A stretch of DNA of 64,000 bases. Origin: Microlunatus elymi (lineage in GTDB: Bacteria; Actinomycetota; Actinomycetes; Propionibacteriales; Propionibacteriaceae). Made by a program: the position numbers and the translations under genes. The stretch covers positions 1,178,001 through 1,242,000 of the forward strand of contig NZ_CP041692.1 in NCBI RefSeq assembly GCF_007362775.1, read 5' to 3'. Shown piece after piece: positions 9,828-17,632 of this stretch (its first letter is position 1; every line of letters starts with the position of its first letter). A model generated the notes under the pieces. It searched no databases and was not told the origin of the DNA. It saw nothing but the letters and a program-made list of their open reading frames with translations.

Positions 9828-9853
9828 AGTTACACCGAAAACTTGACAGACCC
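9828..9853 (-). repeat. Right terminal inverted repeat of the IS256 element
   Basis: 26 bp immediately inside the right copy of the CCATGTAC target duplication. It is the inverse of the left end with six mismatches. Confidence 0.85.
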
Positions 9854-10010
9854 CCATGTACTGGCCGCCGGCTACGGCGCGATGATCGGTGACCTCTACG
9901 CAGAGAAGTGACAGGCCGGTTGCCTCGTCCGCCAGGGTCCGACCGCGACCGTCTCCGAACGCGGATCCTCAACCGGGCGCAAGAGTGACTCCGCTTGGTC
10001 GTGCTGGCGA

Positions 10011-10370
10011 TCATCGGTCGAGGTTGAGGGCCTGGCGCAGTGTGTTGAAGGTGTTCTCGGCCAGCCGGTAGTAGGCCCATTTGCCGCGTTGTTCGCGGGT
10101 GACGAGTCCTGCTTCGGCCAGTAGTTTCATGTGGTGGGAGACGGTGGGTTGGCTCAGGCCGACCGGATCGGTCAGGTCGCAGATGCAGGCTTCAGCATCC
10201 TGGGCTGCGGCGATCAGGGAGATCAGCCGGACACGGGTCGGGTCACCGAGGGCTTTGAACAGTCGAGCCAGCTGTTGGGCAGAGTCCGGGTCGAGGGCGC
10301 CGCCGGTCAGGGGGGAGCAGCAAGCTGCGATCCCGACCGGGGTGGTCGGCAGCTCAGTTCGGGTGCTCAT
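10011..10370 (-). CDS. arsR: ArsR-family arsenic-responsive repressor
   Basis: A 119-residue winged-helix repressor of the ArsR/SmtB family. The HTH core is VGLSQPTVSHHMKLLAEAGL followed by the wing EQRGKWAYYRL. Candidate As(III)-binding thiols are Cys17/Cys18 (ACCSPL) near the N-terminus and Cys62/Cys64 (ACICDL) at the start of the DNA-binding domain; this N-terminal vicinal pair plus CxC is typical of actinobacterial arsenic sensors. It is divergent from arsM-acr3-arsC, with two operator-like palindromes in the 85-bp gap. Binding of arsenite is expected to release both promoters. Confidence 0.92.
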   Translation of the reverse strand: MSTRTELPTTPVGIAACCSPLTGGALDPDSAQQLARLFKALGDPTRVRLISLIAAAQDAEACICDLTDPVGLSQPTVSHHMKLLAEAGLVTREQRGKWAYYRLAENTFNTLRQALNLDR

Positions 10371-10390
10371 GTCGTAACCTTAATCGACAC

Positions 10391-10442
10391 ATTGACGTTC
10401 GTCGATACGTACGGCATGATTTTCGCATCGACGTTCTTCAAT
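10391..10442 (+). promoter_or_regulatory. ars promoter with two ArsR operator-like palindromes
   Basis: Two copies of an imperfect palindrome: ATTGACGTTCGTCGAT at 10391-10406 and ATCGACGTTCTTCAAT at 10427-10442 (shared pattern ATYGAC-N4-GTCRAT-like). A plus-strand promoter fits between them: -35 TTGACG at 10392-10397, 17-bp spacer, -10 CATGAT at 10415-10420. The first site covers the -35 box and the second the start of transcription, so ArsR bound there would block arsM expression. AGGAGGA at about 10443-10449 is the arsM ribosome-binding site. Confidence 0.7.
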
Positions 10443-10455
10443 AGGAGGAAGACTC

Positions 10456-11268
10456 ATGACCGATCAGACCAGCGACACCCGCGAGCAGGTCCGGGCCCGC
10501 TATGCGGCCGCGGCGACCGCCGTTAGTCAAGGTGGCCGCGGAGCGCTGGCCGTGGTGGATGCCGATCAACCCTGCTGCGGGTCGACCGAGAGCGCCTCCT
10601 GCTGCGGCGGCACCGGTGAGGTCGATGAGGCGTTCGGCGCCGCGTTGTATTCGGCGGCCGAGCAGGGTGAGTTGCCCGTCGCCGCGGTGGCAGCGTCGCT
10701 GGGCTGCGGCAATCCGATGATGGTCGCCGAACTGCACGAGGGTGAGCGGGTGCTCGACCTGGGATCCGGCGGTGGCATCGACGTGCTGCTCTCGGCGCGG
10801 CGGGTCGGGCCAACCGGCTACGTCTACGGCGTCGACATGACCGACGAAATGCTGCAGCTGGCCGAGGCGAACAAGGCCAAGGCCGGCGCGACCAACGTGG
10901 AATTCCTCAAGGGCACCATCGAGAACGTTCCGCTGCCTGACGCGTCGGTTGATGTGGTGATCTCCAACTGTGTCATCAATCTGTCCACTGATAAGCCGGC
11001 TGTGCTGGCCGAGATGTTCAGGGTGCTCGTTCCGGGAGGCCGGATCGGCATCTCCGACGTCGTCGCCGAGGACCAGCTCACTCCTGCCGACCGCGCTGAA
11101 CGTGGCTCCTACGTCGGCTGCATCGCCGGTGCCCTGTCCCGGTCGGAATACTTCGGCGGTCTCGCTGCGGTCGGGTTCACCGACACCGAGGTCAGCTTCA
11201 CTCACCAGGCCACGCCGGGTATGCACTCCGCGCTGATCCGCGCGGTCAAACCCGTCGCGGGAGCCTGA
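10456..11268 (+). CDS. arsM: Arsenite S-adenosylmethionine methyltransferase
   Basis: A 270-residue Rossmann methyltransferase that methylates As(III) using SAM. The SAM-binding loop is VLDLGSGGGIDVLL (about residues 99-112). The three cysteines conserved in ArsM are at Cys84 (SLGCGNP), Cys172 (SNCVINL) and Cys222 (YVGCIAGA). Two more Cys pairs (Cys40-41 and Cys49-50) occur in an N-terminal extension and could help capture arsenite. It has a strong AGGAGGA site, is the first gene of the ars operon, and the acr3 start follows 4 bp after its stop. Its presence next to Acr3 gives two detoxification routes, methylation and export. Confidence 0.95.
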   Translation: MTDQTSDTREQVRARYAAAATAVSQGGRGALAVVDADQPCCGSTESASCCGGTGEVDEAFGAALYSAAEQGELPVAAVAASLGCGNPMMVAELHEGERVLDLGSGGGIDVLLSARRVGPTGYVYGVDMTDEMLQLAEANKAKAGATNVEFLKGTIENVPLPDASVDVVISNCVINLSTDKPAVLAEMFRVLVPGGRIGISDVVAEDQLTPADRAERGSYVGCIAGALSRSEYFGGLAAVGFTDTEVSFTHQATPGMHSALIRAVKPVAGA

Positions 11269-11272
11269 GGCA

Positions 11273-12385
11273 GTGGAACGGACCGACCTCCACCGCAGCA
11301 TCGGCCAGACCGATGCGCCGCTGCTGACCAAGTTGTCGCCGCTCGACCGGTTCCTGCCGGTATGGATCGGCGCTGCAATGGTGGCCGGGCTACTGCTCGG
11401 CCGGACGATCCCCGGGCTCGGCACGGCGATGAGCGCCGTTGATGTGCATGGGGTCTCGCTGCCGATCGCGTTCGGGCTGTTGGTCATGATGTATCCGGTC
11501 CTGGCCAAGGTCCGCTACGACCGGCTGGACACCGTCACCGGCGACCGGCGGATGCTCGTGACCTCGCTGGTGCTGAACTGGGTGGTCGGCCCGGCACTGA
11601 TGTTTGCCTTGGCCTGGTTGCTGTTGCCCGACCTGCCCGAGTACCGCACCGGGCTGATCATCGTCGGTCTTGCTCGGTGCATCGCGATGGTGATTATCTG
11701 GAACGACCTGGCCTGCGGCGACCGTGAGGCGGCCGCCGTGCTGGTGGCGATCAACTCGGTGTTCCAGGTGGTCATGTTCGCCGTGCTCGGCTGGTTCTAC
11801 CTGTCGGTGCTACCCGGCTGGCTCGGCTTGCCCCAGCAGCACCTGGACGTCTCGCCGTGGCAGATCGCCGCCTCGGTCCTGGTCTTCCTCGGCATCCCGC
11901 TCGCTGCCGGGTTCCTCACACGCCGCCTCGGTGAGCGGGTCAAGGGCCGTGCTTGGTACGAACAGCGATTCCTGCCCCGGCTCGGGCCCTGGGCGCTGTA
12001 CGGACTGCTGTTCACCATCGTGATCCTGTTCGCCCTCCAAGGCCACGAGATCACGTCTCGCCCGCTCGACGTGGCCCGCGTCGCGCTGCCGCTGCTGGCC
12101 TACTTCGGCCTCATGTGGGGCGGCGGGTTCGTCCTCGGCCGAGCGATCGGGCTGCCGTACGAACGGACCGCAACCCTGGCGTTCACCGCAGCCGGTAACA
12201 ACTTCGAACTCGCCATCGCTGTCGCCATCGCAACCTTCGGGACTACCTCCGGGCAGGCCCTCGCCGGCGTCGTCGGACCCCTAATCGAGGTCCCCGTCCT
12301 CGTCGGACTCGTCTACCTCGCCCTAGCAATCCGGGGACGCTACCGCGTCCCGCAAGCCGAATCCGCGTCCGCGGAGACCATATGA
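11273..12385 (+). CDS. acr3: ACR3-family arsenite efflux permease
   Basis: A 370-residue membrane protein with ten predicted TM helices of the ACR3 (BASS-related) family, exporting arsenite with the proton gradient. The conserved segment LARCIAMVIIWNDLACGD carries the essential Cys of TM4 and the neighbouring signature. FTAAGNNFELAIAVAIATFG is the conserved TM9 motif. The start is GTG 11273, four bp after arsM. The stop overlaps the arsC start (ATGA). Intact. Confidence 0.95.
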   Translation: MERTDLHRSIGQTDAPLLTKLSPLDRFLPVWIGAAMVAGLLLGRTIPGLGTAMSAVDVHGVSLPIAFGLLVMMYPVLAKVRYDRLDTVTGDRRMLVTSLVLNWVVGPALMFALAWLLLPDLPEYRTGLIIVGLARCIAMVIIWNDLACGDREAAAVLVAINSVFQVVMFAVLGWFYLSVLPGWLGLPQQHLDVSPWQIAASVLVFLGIPLAAGFLTRRLGERVKGRAWYEQRFLPRLGPWALYGLLFTIVILFALQGHEITSRPLDVARVALPLLAYFGLMWGGGFVLGRAIGLPYERTATLAFTAAGNNFELAIAVAIATFGTTSGQALAGVVGPLIEVPVLVGLVYLALAIRGRYRVPQAESASAETI

Positions 12386-12546
12386 ACACAGCCAAGCCCG
12401 CCGTGTTGTTCGTCTGCGTCCACAATGCCGGCCGATCCCAGATGGCCGCCGGCTGGCTCCACCACCTCGTCGGCAACCGGATTGAAGCGCCACGGCTTTC
12501 GGGCCGGTCGGTTATGGGTGGGCCGGCTCCGGTTGGAGCAGGTTGA
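12382..12546 (+). pseudogene. arsC: Truncated arsenate reductase (low-molecular-weight phosphatase type)
   Basis: The first 34 codons (AKPAVLFVCVHNAGRSQMAA, then GWLHHLVGNRI) are a perfect start of an LMW-PTP-like arsenate reductase with the CX5R loop (CVHNAGR). At 12484 the gene runs into a palindromic mobile element and stops after 54 codons instead of the usual 130-140. The rest of arsC is not found on the far side of the element, so DNA was also deleted. The locus therefore cannot reduce arsenate through this enzyme, although arsenite methylation and export remain intact. Confidence 0.9.
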
Positions 12547-12646
12547 TTAGGTGATCGTAGTGGGCTTGTTCGTACTCGGCCGGGGTGATGTAGCCCCAGG
12601 GAGCCGGCCCACCCATAACTGACCGGCCCGAGAGCCGTGGCGCTTC
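12484..12646. mobile_element. 163-bp palindromic IS3-derived miniature element
   Basis: Two 47-bp inverted repeats (12484-12530 and 12600-12646), identical at 45 positions, flank 69 bp. The outer end is GAAGCGCCACGGC. On the minus strand the loop encodes PWGYITPAEYEQAHYDHL, and the frame runs into the left repeat before stopping: this is the typical C-terminal tail of an IS3-family transposase. The structure is what remains if an IS3 element loses almost everything except its two ends and the last transposase codons. No convincing 3-4 bp target duplication is visible. As RNA it would form a very stable hairpin. Confidence 0.75.
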
Positions 12647-12708
12647 AGTAACGCTCCGGCCCGCGGTGCCGCACCCCTGTCGATGTGGGCGCTGCTGTCC
12701 GCTGAGGG

Positions 12709-13050
12709 TCAGTCGAATCGGGCGGCGGTGTGGTAGAAGCCGCGGCTCGGTGTCCAGGTGCAGGAGTCGTCGGTCTGGTAGTCGTCGAGTTCGGCGCGGA
12801 ACTCGGCGGCGTGAGTTGCCGCCTCGAAGTGGGCTCGCCCGGCCCATTTCGTGACGTTGATGAGTTTGAAGTGGGTGTCGGCGTCGATCGACCGGAACAG
12901 CTCGGCCGAGATGAAGCCGTCGGCACTGGTGGTGAACCGGGAGCGTTCTTTCCACTTGGTGATGAACGTGTCGATCTCGTCCTCGCCAATCTCGAAGACG
13001 TTGATGAACGTGACCGGTTCGCGCCGGAATACGCGGTGGTGGATATGTCT
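12709..13050 (-). pseudogene. Antibiotic-biosynthesis-monooxygenase-like protein, start lost and frameshifted
   Basis: The minus strand encodes about 100 residues: EPVTFINVFEIGEDEIDTF, then TSADGFISAELFRSID, HFKLINVTKWAGRAHFEA and a C-terminal GFYHTAARFD followed by TGA. This is the ABM ferredoxin-like fold (small cofactor-free monooxygenases or quinone-binding proteins). The expected N-terminal segment DISTTAYSG is in a neighbouring frame, implying an indel near 13022, and no start codon remains before the DNA becomes a TetR fragment read on the other strand. It is therefore probably inactive. Confidence 0.6.
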
Positions 13051-13060
13051 GGTCGCGGTC

Positions 13061-13440
13061 TTTCGTAGTCAGGTGCAGGCCTCCGTGGCCAAGGTGATGG
13101 ACGCCGATCCTGACCGCTGGCGTGGGTTCAGTACGGTGGTCACGACGCTCTGTCTCATGGACGTCAACAACTGCGGACTCGCTCGCGCGTTCCTGTCCGA
13201 GCACCCCGGTCGACTCGACTTCGGCAGTGACCGCGCCAGTGCCGAACGAGCATTTGTCGACCTCGTCGGACGAGCCCACGCGGCCGGCGACCTCAGAACC
13301 GATCTCACCCGAAACGACCTCGACCTGGCCCTGGCGGCCAACTGCGGGCTGACCCATGCCGATCCGGAAAGGCGCCATGCCGGATCCCAGAGGCTTGCTG
13401 CGCTGATGCTGCGCGCGCCTTCCATACCTGACGACTGTCT
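13061..13440 (+). pseudogene. TetR-family regulator, C-terminal fragment
   Basis: The frame reads VFRSQVQASVAKVMDADPD, a helical stretch including FVDLVGRAHAAGDLRTDL and LDLALAANCGLTHAD, and ends in LAALMLRA. This matches the C-terminal ligand-binding domain of TetR regulators (the AHAAGDLRTDL segment is very characteristic). The N-terminal HTH is missing: upstream DNA is the ABM remnant on the other strand. No proper stop is seen before the next gene's 3' end. A deletion or inversion junction near 13050-13060 probably truncated both genes. Confidence 0.65.
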
Positions 13441-13442
13441 GG

Positions 13443-13829
13443 TCAGCTGGTTGCGCCGACCTTCGGGGTCTGCTGGTAGAGGGCAAGCCGCCAGCGGCCG
13501 TCGCGTCGCACGTACACGCTCGACATCAGCCCGACGAACTCGGGCTCGGCGGCTTCCCGATAGCCCGTACCGACGTACACCAGCCCGGCGCTGTCCGGCC
13601 CTGTACCGATCGTCTGTACGTCAGTGATCTCATAGGCACGCCAGGCGGGCGACTGGCGCAGGGCGGCGACCACCGTCGGCCGATCCATCACAGCACCGTT
13701 GGCCAGCACCATCAATGCGTCCTCGGTCATCAAGTTGCCGTAGAACACGTCCCCAGTGCTGTCGCACAACGAGTCCCATCCCTGCCGCTCAAGATCGAGC
13801 AGCGTCTGCTTCACGTCCTGGTCGACCAT
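13443..13829 (-). CDS. NTF2-like (SnoaL/DUF4440-type) protein
   Basis: A 128-residue alpha+beta cone-fold protein. It begins DVKQTLLDLERQGWDSLC, contains FYGNLMTEDALMVLANGAVM and ends with the strand pair MSSVYVRRDGRWRLALYQQT, all characteristic of NTF2-like or DUF4440 proteins. Members act as small hydrolases, isomerases or binding proteins; no substrate can be inferred. I use the ATG at 13829 because the long upstream extension lacks family similarity. Its neighbours are fragments, so it may be a survivor of a rearranged region. Confidence 0.75.
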   Translation of the reverse strand: MVDQDVKQTLLDLERQGWDSLCDSTGDVFYGNLMTEDALMVLANGAVMDRPTVVAALRQSPAWRAYEITDVQTIGTGPDSAGLVYVGTGYREAAEPEFVGLMSSVYVRRDGRWRLALYQQTPKVGATS

Positions 13830-14148
13830 TCTCAACAACGTAGTGGGCCTTCGCCCTGGCGTCGACCCCGCCATCGGCTCGGGCCCGAAGGGGTCTCGCA
13901 GACGGGAAAGGCGCCACCGCCGAATACGCCCTCCAGCGTCGACAACCATGTGCCGGACGAGCTCCGTGACCTGCGCGACCGGGTGAACCGGGCCGAACGC
14001 CGGGCCCACTCGCGCCGAGCGGCACTGGAACGCGGCGACGACTGACGTGTTGCTGGCGTTCGTGGAGCTTGTTGGCGTTGTGCAGCGTACGGCGGGCGGC
14101 GAGCGGGTAGGAACACCGTGCCGGAACCGACGGATGGAGGTTGTTCGG
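13830..14148 (+). other. Mostly unassigned; short coiled-coil-like reading frame
   Basis: A frame at 13938-14045 reads DNHVPDELRDLRDRVN, then RAERRAHSRRAALERGDD and a stop. The charged heptads look like the tail of a coiled-coil protein, but no start codon or family match is visible. Nothing else is supported here. Confidence 0.2.
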
Positions 14149-14841
14149 ATGGCACCCGACTGGCTGGTCGTCCTGTCCTGGTGCGGGTTGGGGATGGGAT
14201 TCGTCTCGGCAGCGTGGATCGTGGTCGACGTGTTCGTCCGACGGTATCGGCAGCTGATGCCGATCATGGAAGCGGTCTGGCCGATCACCGGGCTCTACTT
14301 TGGGCCCGTCGCTGTCTGGGGCTATCGGCGGTTCGGACGGCCGATGACGCGCCGTTGGCAGACCGATCATGACCGCAGGGAAGCGCCGGACAAGCCGCAC
14401 TGGGCCGCGGTGGCGGTGGGGGTGAGTCATTGCGGTGCCGGCTGCACCCTGGGTGACATCATCGCCGAGTTCGTCATCTTCGCGATTGGCGCGACGATCG
14501 CCGGGCGGGCGCTGTTTGCGATGTTCGTCGGCGACTACCTGGCGGCGGTGGCGTTGGGGATCGTTTTTCAGTACTTCGCGATCGCGCCGATGCGCGGCCT
14601 CGGCCTGGGGAAGGGGCTGCGGGAGGCCGCGAAGGCCGACGTGTTGTCGCTGACCGCGTTCGAGGTCGGTCTGTTCGGCTGGATGGCGTTGATGTATTAC
14701 GTCTTCTTCCCCGACCCGCACCTTGAACCGTCGTCTCCGGTGTTCTGGTTCTTGATGCAGATCGGCATGGTGATCGGGTTCTTCACCGCCTGGCCGGCCA
14801 ACGTCTGGCTCATCCGCTCCGGCATCAAGGACGCCATGTGA
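14149..14841 (+). CDS. DUF4396 membrane protein
   Basis: A 230-residue membrane protein with about six TM helices. The signature of the DUF4396 family is present: VGVSHCGAGCTLGDIIAE around residue 95, a His-Cys and Cys pair at the start of a TM helix that could bind a metal. The function is unknown; relatives often sit near copper or other metal-transport genes. ATG 14149 is chosen because GGAGG lies 8 bp upstream. A truncated second copy of the 5' part of this gene occurs at 45328. Confidence 0.8.
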   Translation: MAPDWLVVLSWCGLGMGFVSAAWIVVDVFVRRYRQLMPIMEAVWPITGLYFGPVAVWGYRRFGRPMTRRWQTDHDRREAPDKPHWAAVAVGVSHCGAGCTLGDIIAEFVIFAIGATIAGRALFAMFVGDYLAAVALGIVFQYFAIAPMRGLGLGKGLREAAKADVLSLTAFEVGLFGWMALMYYVFFPDPHLEPSSPVFWFLMQIGMVIGFFTAWPANVWLIRSGIKDAM

Positions 14842-14848
14842 ACTGCCG

Positions 14849-16831
14849 TCAGATCGTGATGTCGCTGCCCATGGTGACGGTGCGTTGCGGCGGCAACCCG
14901 AATCGAGCCGACGGGTTGGCGGCGTTGTGCGACAGCGCGATGAACAGTTGCTTGCGCCAGCCCGTCAGGCCGCCGGGATGGGTTGCGGTGATCGCCCCCC
15001 GGGACACGAAGTACGACACCGGCTTGATCCGGGCGAGGTCGGGATCAAGCACCTTCCGGGCGCAGGCGGCCTCCAGCGCCCGCGGGATGTCGGGTTCATC
15101 GGCGAAGCCGAACCGCACGGTCAGATGATGGATGCCGTCATCGGCATAGCCGAGATCGTCATGGCTGAACGCGTCGGCGAGGGGGACGTGCGGGATCTTG
15201 CGGGTCTGCACCGACACGATCAGGACGTGTTCGTGCAGGATGTGGTTGTGGTCGACGTTGGCGCGCAGTGCCAGCGGCGTGGTGTCCTTGGTCGGGTGGG
15301 GGAAGACCGCCAGACCCGGTACTCGGGGGATCTGGTCGGTACGTACTCGTTCGACGAAGTCGCTGAGCGGACCCTCGGTGTCGCGTCGCTTGGCCAGCAC
15401 CAGTTGGCGGCCCTTGCGCCAGGTCGACATCACGATCAGCACGCTGGTCGCGATCAGCAGCGGTACCCAACCTCCGCTGAGGATCTTGGACAGGTTGGCG
15501 GCCAGGAAGGTTGCTTCCAGTCCGCCGAACACGAGGCCGGCCAGGACGAGTTGCCGGGCGCGCCAGTGCCACAGTATCCGGGCGACCACCAGCAGCAGGA
15601 TCGTGTCGACCAGGAGCGCGCCGGTGACCGAGACTCCGTACGCGGTGGCCAGCGCTTGGGAGGATCGAAACGCGAGCATGACGCCCAGTACGCCGATGAA
15701 CAGCAGCAGGTTGATGCCGGGCAGGTAGACCTGGCCGCCCTCGTGTTCGGAGGTGTGGCGTACCGACAGGGTGGGGAGCAGGCCCAGTTGCATGGCCTGT
15801 CGTGACAGTGAGAATGCGCCGGAGATGACGGCCTGGCTGGCGATCACGGTGGCTGCGGTGGCCAGCACGACCATCGGGAGTCTGGCCCAGTCCGGCACCA
15901 GCAGGAAGAACGGGTTGGCGACTGCCGTCGGGTCGTGCAGGATCAGGGACGCCTGGCCGAGGTAGTTCAGATAGAGGGCGGGGAACACGACGGCGAACCA
16001 GGCGCGCCGGATCGGCGGCCTGCCGAAGTGGCCCATGTCGGCGTACAGGGCCTCCGCACCGGTGATCACCAGCACGATCGCGCCCATCGCGATGAAGCTG
16101 ATGGCCGGATGGGCTATCACGAACGAGACCGCGTAGGTCGGTGACAGACCCCGTAGTACCCCAGGATGCTGTACCACCTCGGTCAGCCCGGCCGCGGCCA
16201 GCGCGGCGAACCAGAGCAGCATGATCGGTCCGAACAACCGGCCCACCCGGCCGGTGCCGAAACGTTGCAGCGCGAACAGCAGGGCCAAGATCACCGCCGC
16301 CAGCTCGACAACCAGGTGACTGACGCTCGGCGCCGCGACCTGCAGGCCCTCGACGGCGGACAACACGCTGATCGCCGGCGTGATCACTGAATCGCCGTAG
16401 AACAGGGACACTCCGACGATGCCGATCAGCAACAGCACCGCGGTCCTGCTGCCGCGGTGGGCGTAGATGCGTTGCGCCAGCGCGGCCAGCGCCATCACTC
16501 CGCCCTCGCCGTCGTTGCTGGCCCGCATGACCACCGTGACGTACTTGATCGACACGACCACGGTCGCGCTCCAGAACATCATCGACAACACGCCGTACAC
16601 GTCATCGGCGGTGGGGCGTACCGCACCGTGGTCGATGCTGAACACCGTTTGCATCGCGTACAGCGGGCTGGTGCCGATGTCACCGAAGACCACGCCCAGC
16701 GCGGCGATCATCAGCGCCACGCCACCACGTCCACCGGCCCGGCCGCGATCGGCACCACCGCTCCGGCGGCCGGCCTGCGGTGACCCGGGTCGGCCGGCTG
16801 GGGAGGTTTCGGGTCGGGCTGTCAACGCCAC
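14849..16831 (-). CDS. kup: Kup-family potassium uptake transporter
   Basis: A 660-residue protein of the KUP/HAK/KT family, H+/K+ symporters. Twelve TM helices begin with the strongly conserved ALGVVFGDIGTSPLYAMQ. GGVMALAALAQRIYA and GDSVITPAISVLSAVEGL are further family signatures. A cytoplasmic C-terminal domain starts about residue 455. I chose GTG 16831 because AGGAG lies 6 bp upstream; the longer frame to 16927 has a low-complexity head. A MarR regulator lies just upstream on the same strand. Together with the CLC gene beyond, this suggests K+/Cl- homeostasis. Confidence 0.93.
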   Translation of the reverse strand: MALTARPETSPAGRPGSPQAGRRSGGADRGRAGGRGGVALMIAALGVVFGDIGTSPLYAMQTVFSIDHGAVRPTADDVYGVLSMMFWSATVVVSIKYVTVVMRASNDGEGGVMALAALAQRIYAHRGSRTAVLLLIGIVGVSLFYGDSVITPAISVLSAVEGLQVAAPSVSHLVVELAAVILALLFALQRFGTGRVGRLFGPIMLLWFAALAAAGLTEVVQHPGVLRGLSPTYAVSFVIAHPAISFIAMGAIVLVITGAEALYADMGHFGRPPIRRAWFAVVFPALYLNYLGQASLILHDPTAVANPFFLLVPDWARLPMVVLATAATVIASQAVISGAFSLSRQAMQLGLLPTLSVRHTSEHEGGQVYLPGINLLLFIGVLGVMLAFRSSQALATAYGVSVTGALLVDTILLLVVARILWHWRARQLVLAGLVFGGLEATFLAANLSKILSGGWVPLLIATSVLIVMSTWRKGRQLVLAKRRDTEGPLSDFVERVRTDQIPRVPGLAVFPHPTKDTTPLALRANVDHNHILHEHVLIVSVQTRKIPHVPLADAFSHDDLGYADDGIHHLTVRFGFADEPDIPRALEAACARKVLDPDLARIKPVSYFVSRGAITATHPGGLTGWRKQLFIALSHNAANPSARFGLPPQRTVTMGSDITI

Positions 16832-17050
16832 TCCTGCCGACGTGCTCCAGGGTGAACGCAGAGGAGGCCAAACAGGTGTTGGCGCAGGTACCCCGCGCGA
16901 TCCAGGCCCTGGCATACGTGGGTGCACCGGACGCTCATCGTCGTCTCAATCACGAGAAGCAACCATAAGCGCGGCCACGTCCAACCGCGCTACTTCACCG
17001 AAGGGCGGAGGCCCAGCGGCCGCCCTTCACGTTTCCCGGCTGCTGGCCCT

Positions 17051-17515
17051 TCAGATGCCGAGGATAACCAGGTCGGTCACTGAGGGCTCCCCGGCGGCTC
17101 GGGTGAAGTCGTGGAGCGCCGAAATCAACAACTCCCGTTGGGCCGGCTTCATTTGCTTCAGGATCGTCCGGATCTCGTTGCGGCGGCGGGTGGTCACGGT
17201 CTGCACCAACTTGTGACCCTGCTCGGTCAGGTCGACGAGTACTTCGCGCCGGTTGTCCGGGTTGGCGTTGCGGCTGAGCCAGCCGCCGGCGACCATCCGG
17301 TCCAGCGAACGAGTGAACGTGGAGGGCACGACGTCGAGTCGTTCGGCCAGGCTGCCGACCCGCATCCGGCCCTCGCTGGACAAGATCACCATCACCCGGA
17401 ACTGCGGCAGCGTCACCTCGTCCAGTGCGTCGGCCACCGAACGGGCCGTGACTCCCAGCAACGCGCGGGACGCGGTCAGGGTCGCATCGGTCGCCGCTGA
17501 CAGTTGATCACTCAT
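17051..17515 (-). CDS. MarR-family transcriptional regulator
   Basis: A 154-residue winged-helix regulator. The MarR core is seen: VTLPQFRVMVILSSEGRMRV, RLDVVPSTFTRSLDRMVAGG, the wing DNRREVLVDLTEQGH. It is divergent from the CLC transporter gene, with two overlapping TGCAAC/GTTGCA palindromes between them, so it probably represses itself and the transporter. I prefer ATG 17515, although GGAGGA then lies very close; a GTG at 17566 is the alternative. The ligand is unknown. Confidence 0.88.
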   Translation of the reverse strand: MSDQLSAATDATLTASRALLGVTARSVADALDEVTLPQFRVMVILSSEGRMRVGSLAERLDVVPSTFTRSLDRMVAGGWLSRNANPDNRREVLVDLTEQGHKLVQTVTTRRRNEIRTILKQMKPAQRELLISALHDFTRAAGEPSVTDLVILGI

Positions 17516-17598
17516 TCCTCCGCCCGCCCCAGGCAACACCGCAGCGCCATGGGCCCAGTCAATCACGTCCGGTCAACGGCATCGGAACTCAGCAATTA

Positions 17599-17621
17599 GT
17601 TGCACGACTGCAACAGTTGCA
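17599..17621. promoter_or_regulatory. MarR operator candidate (overlapping TGCAAC palindromes)
   Basis: GTTGCA-CGAC-TGCAAC (17599-17614) is a perfect inverted repeat and overlaps a second, TGCAAC-A-GTTGCA (17609-17621). They lie in the gap between the divergent marR and clc genes. A site placed here argues against a TTG start for the CLC gene at 17600 and for GTG 17633. Confidence 0.65.
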
Positions 17622-17632
17622 TACTTGCACTC

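Larger units (their letters stand above)
8477..9853 (+). mobile_element. IS256-family insertion sequence, complete
   Basis: A 1377-bp element. The ends are imperfect inverted repeats of 26 bp (20 of 26 identical): left end starts GGGACTGT, right end reads GGGTCTGT on the minus strand, and both share CGGTGTAACT at the inner side. It is flanked by the 8-bp direct repeat CCATGTAC (8469-8476 and 9854-9861), as expected for IS256. It encodes one transposase and interrupts a Nudix gene. Intact ends, a clean target duplication and an intact transposase suggest a recent insertion. Confidence 0.92.
8091..9911 (+). pseudogene. Nudix hydrolase split by IS256-family insertion, also frameshifted
   Basis: The gene starts at GTG 8091 (KNKTNKVVCYVLNEDHLLVF). 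Near 8185 the frame changes by an apparent indel. The second frame then has a full Nudix box: GTIRPGE, then AAVRELREETGL, matching Gx5Ex7REUxEExGU. It runs to WWLPIRNAHV at 8476, where an insertion sequence starts. After removing the element and one copy of the 8-bp duplication, the frame resumes exactly at 9862 as LAAGYGAMIGDLYAEK and stops at 9911. So the gene carried two independent lesions. Nudix enzymes hydrolyse nucleoside diphosphate derivatives; the substrate here is unknown. Confidence 0.85.

Noticed and set aside
12512-13486. Long minus-strand reading frame of 324 codons across the miniature element
   Set aside because: Only the IS3 tail is recognisable; the rest is a shadow of the ABM and TetR fragments.
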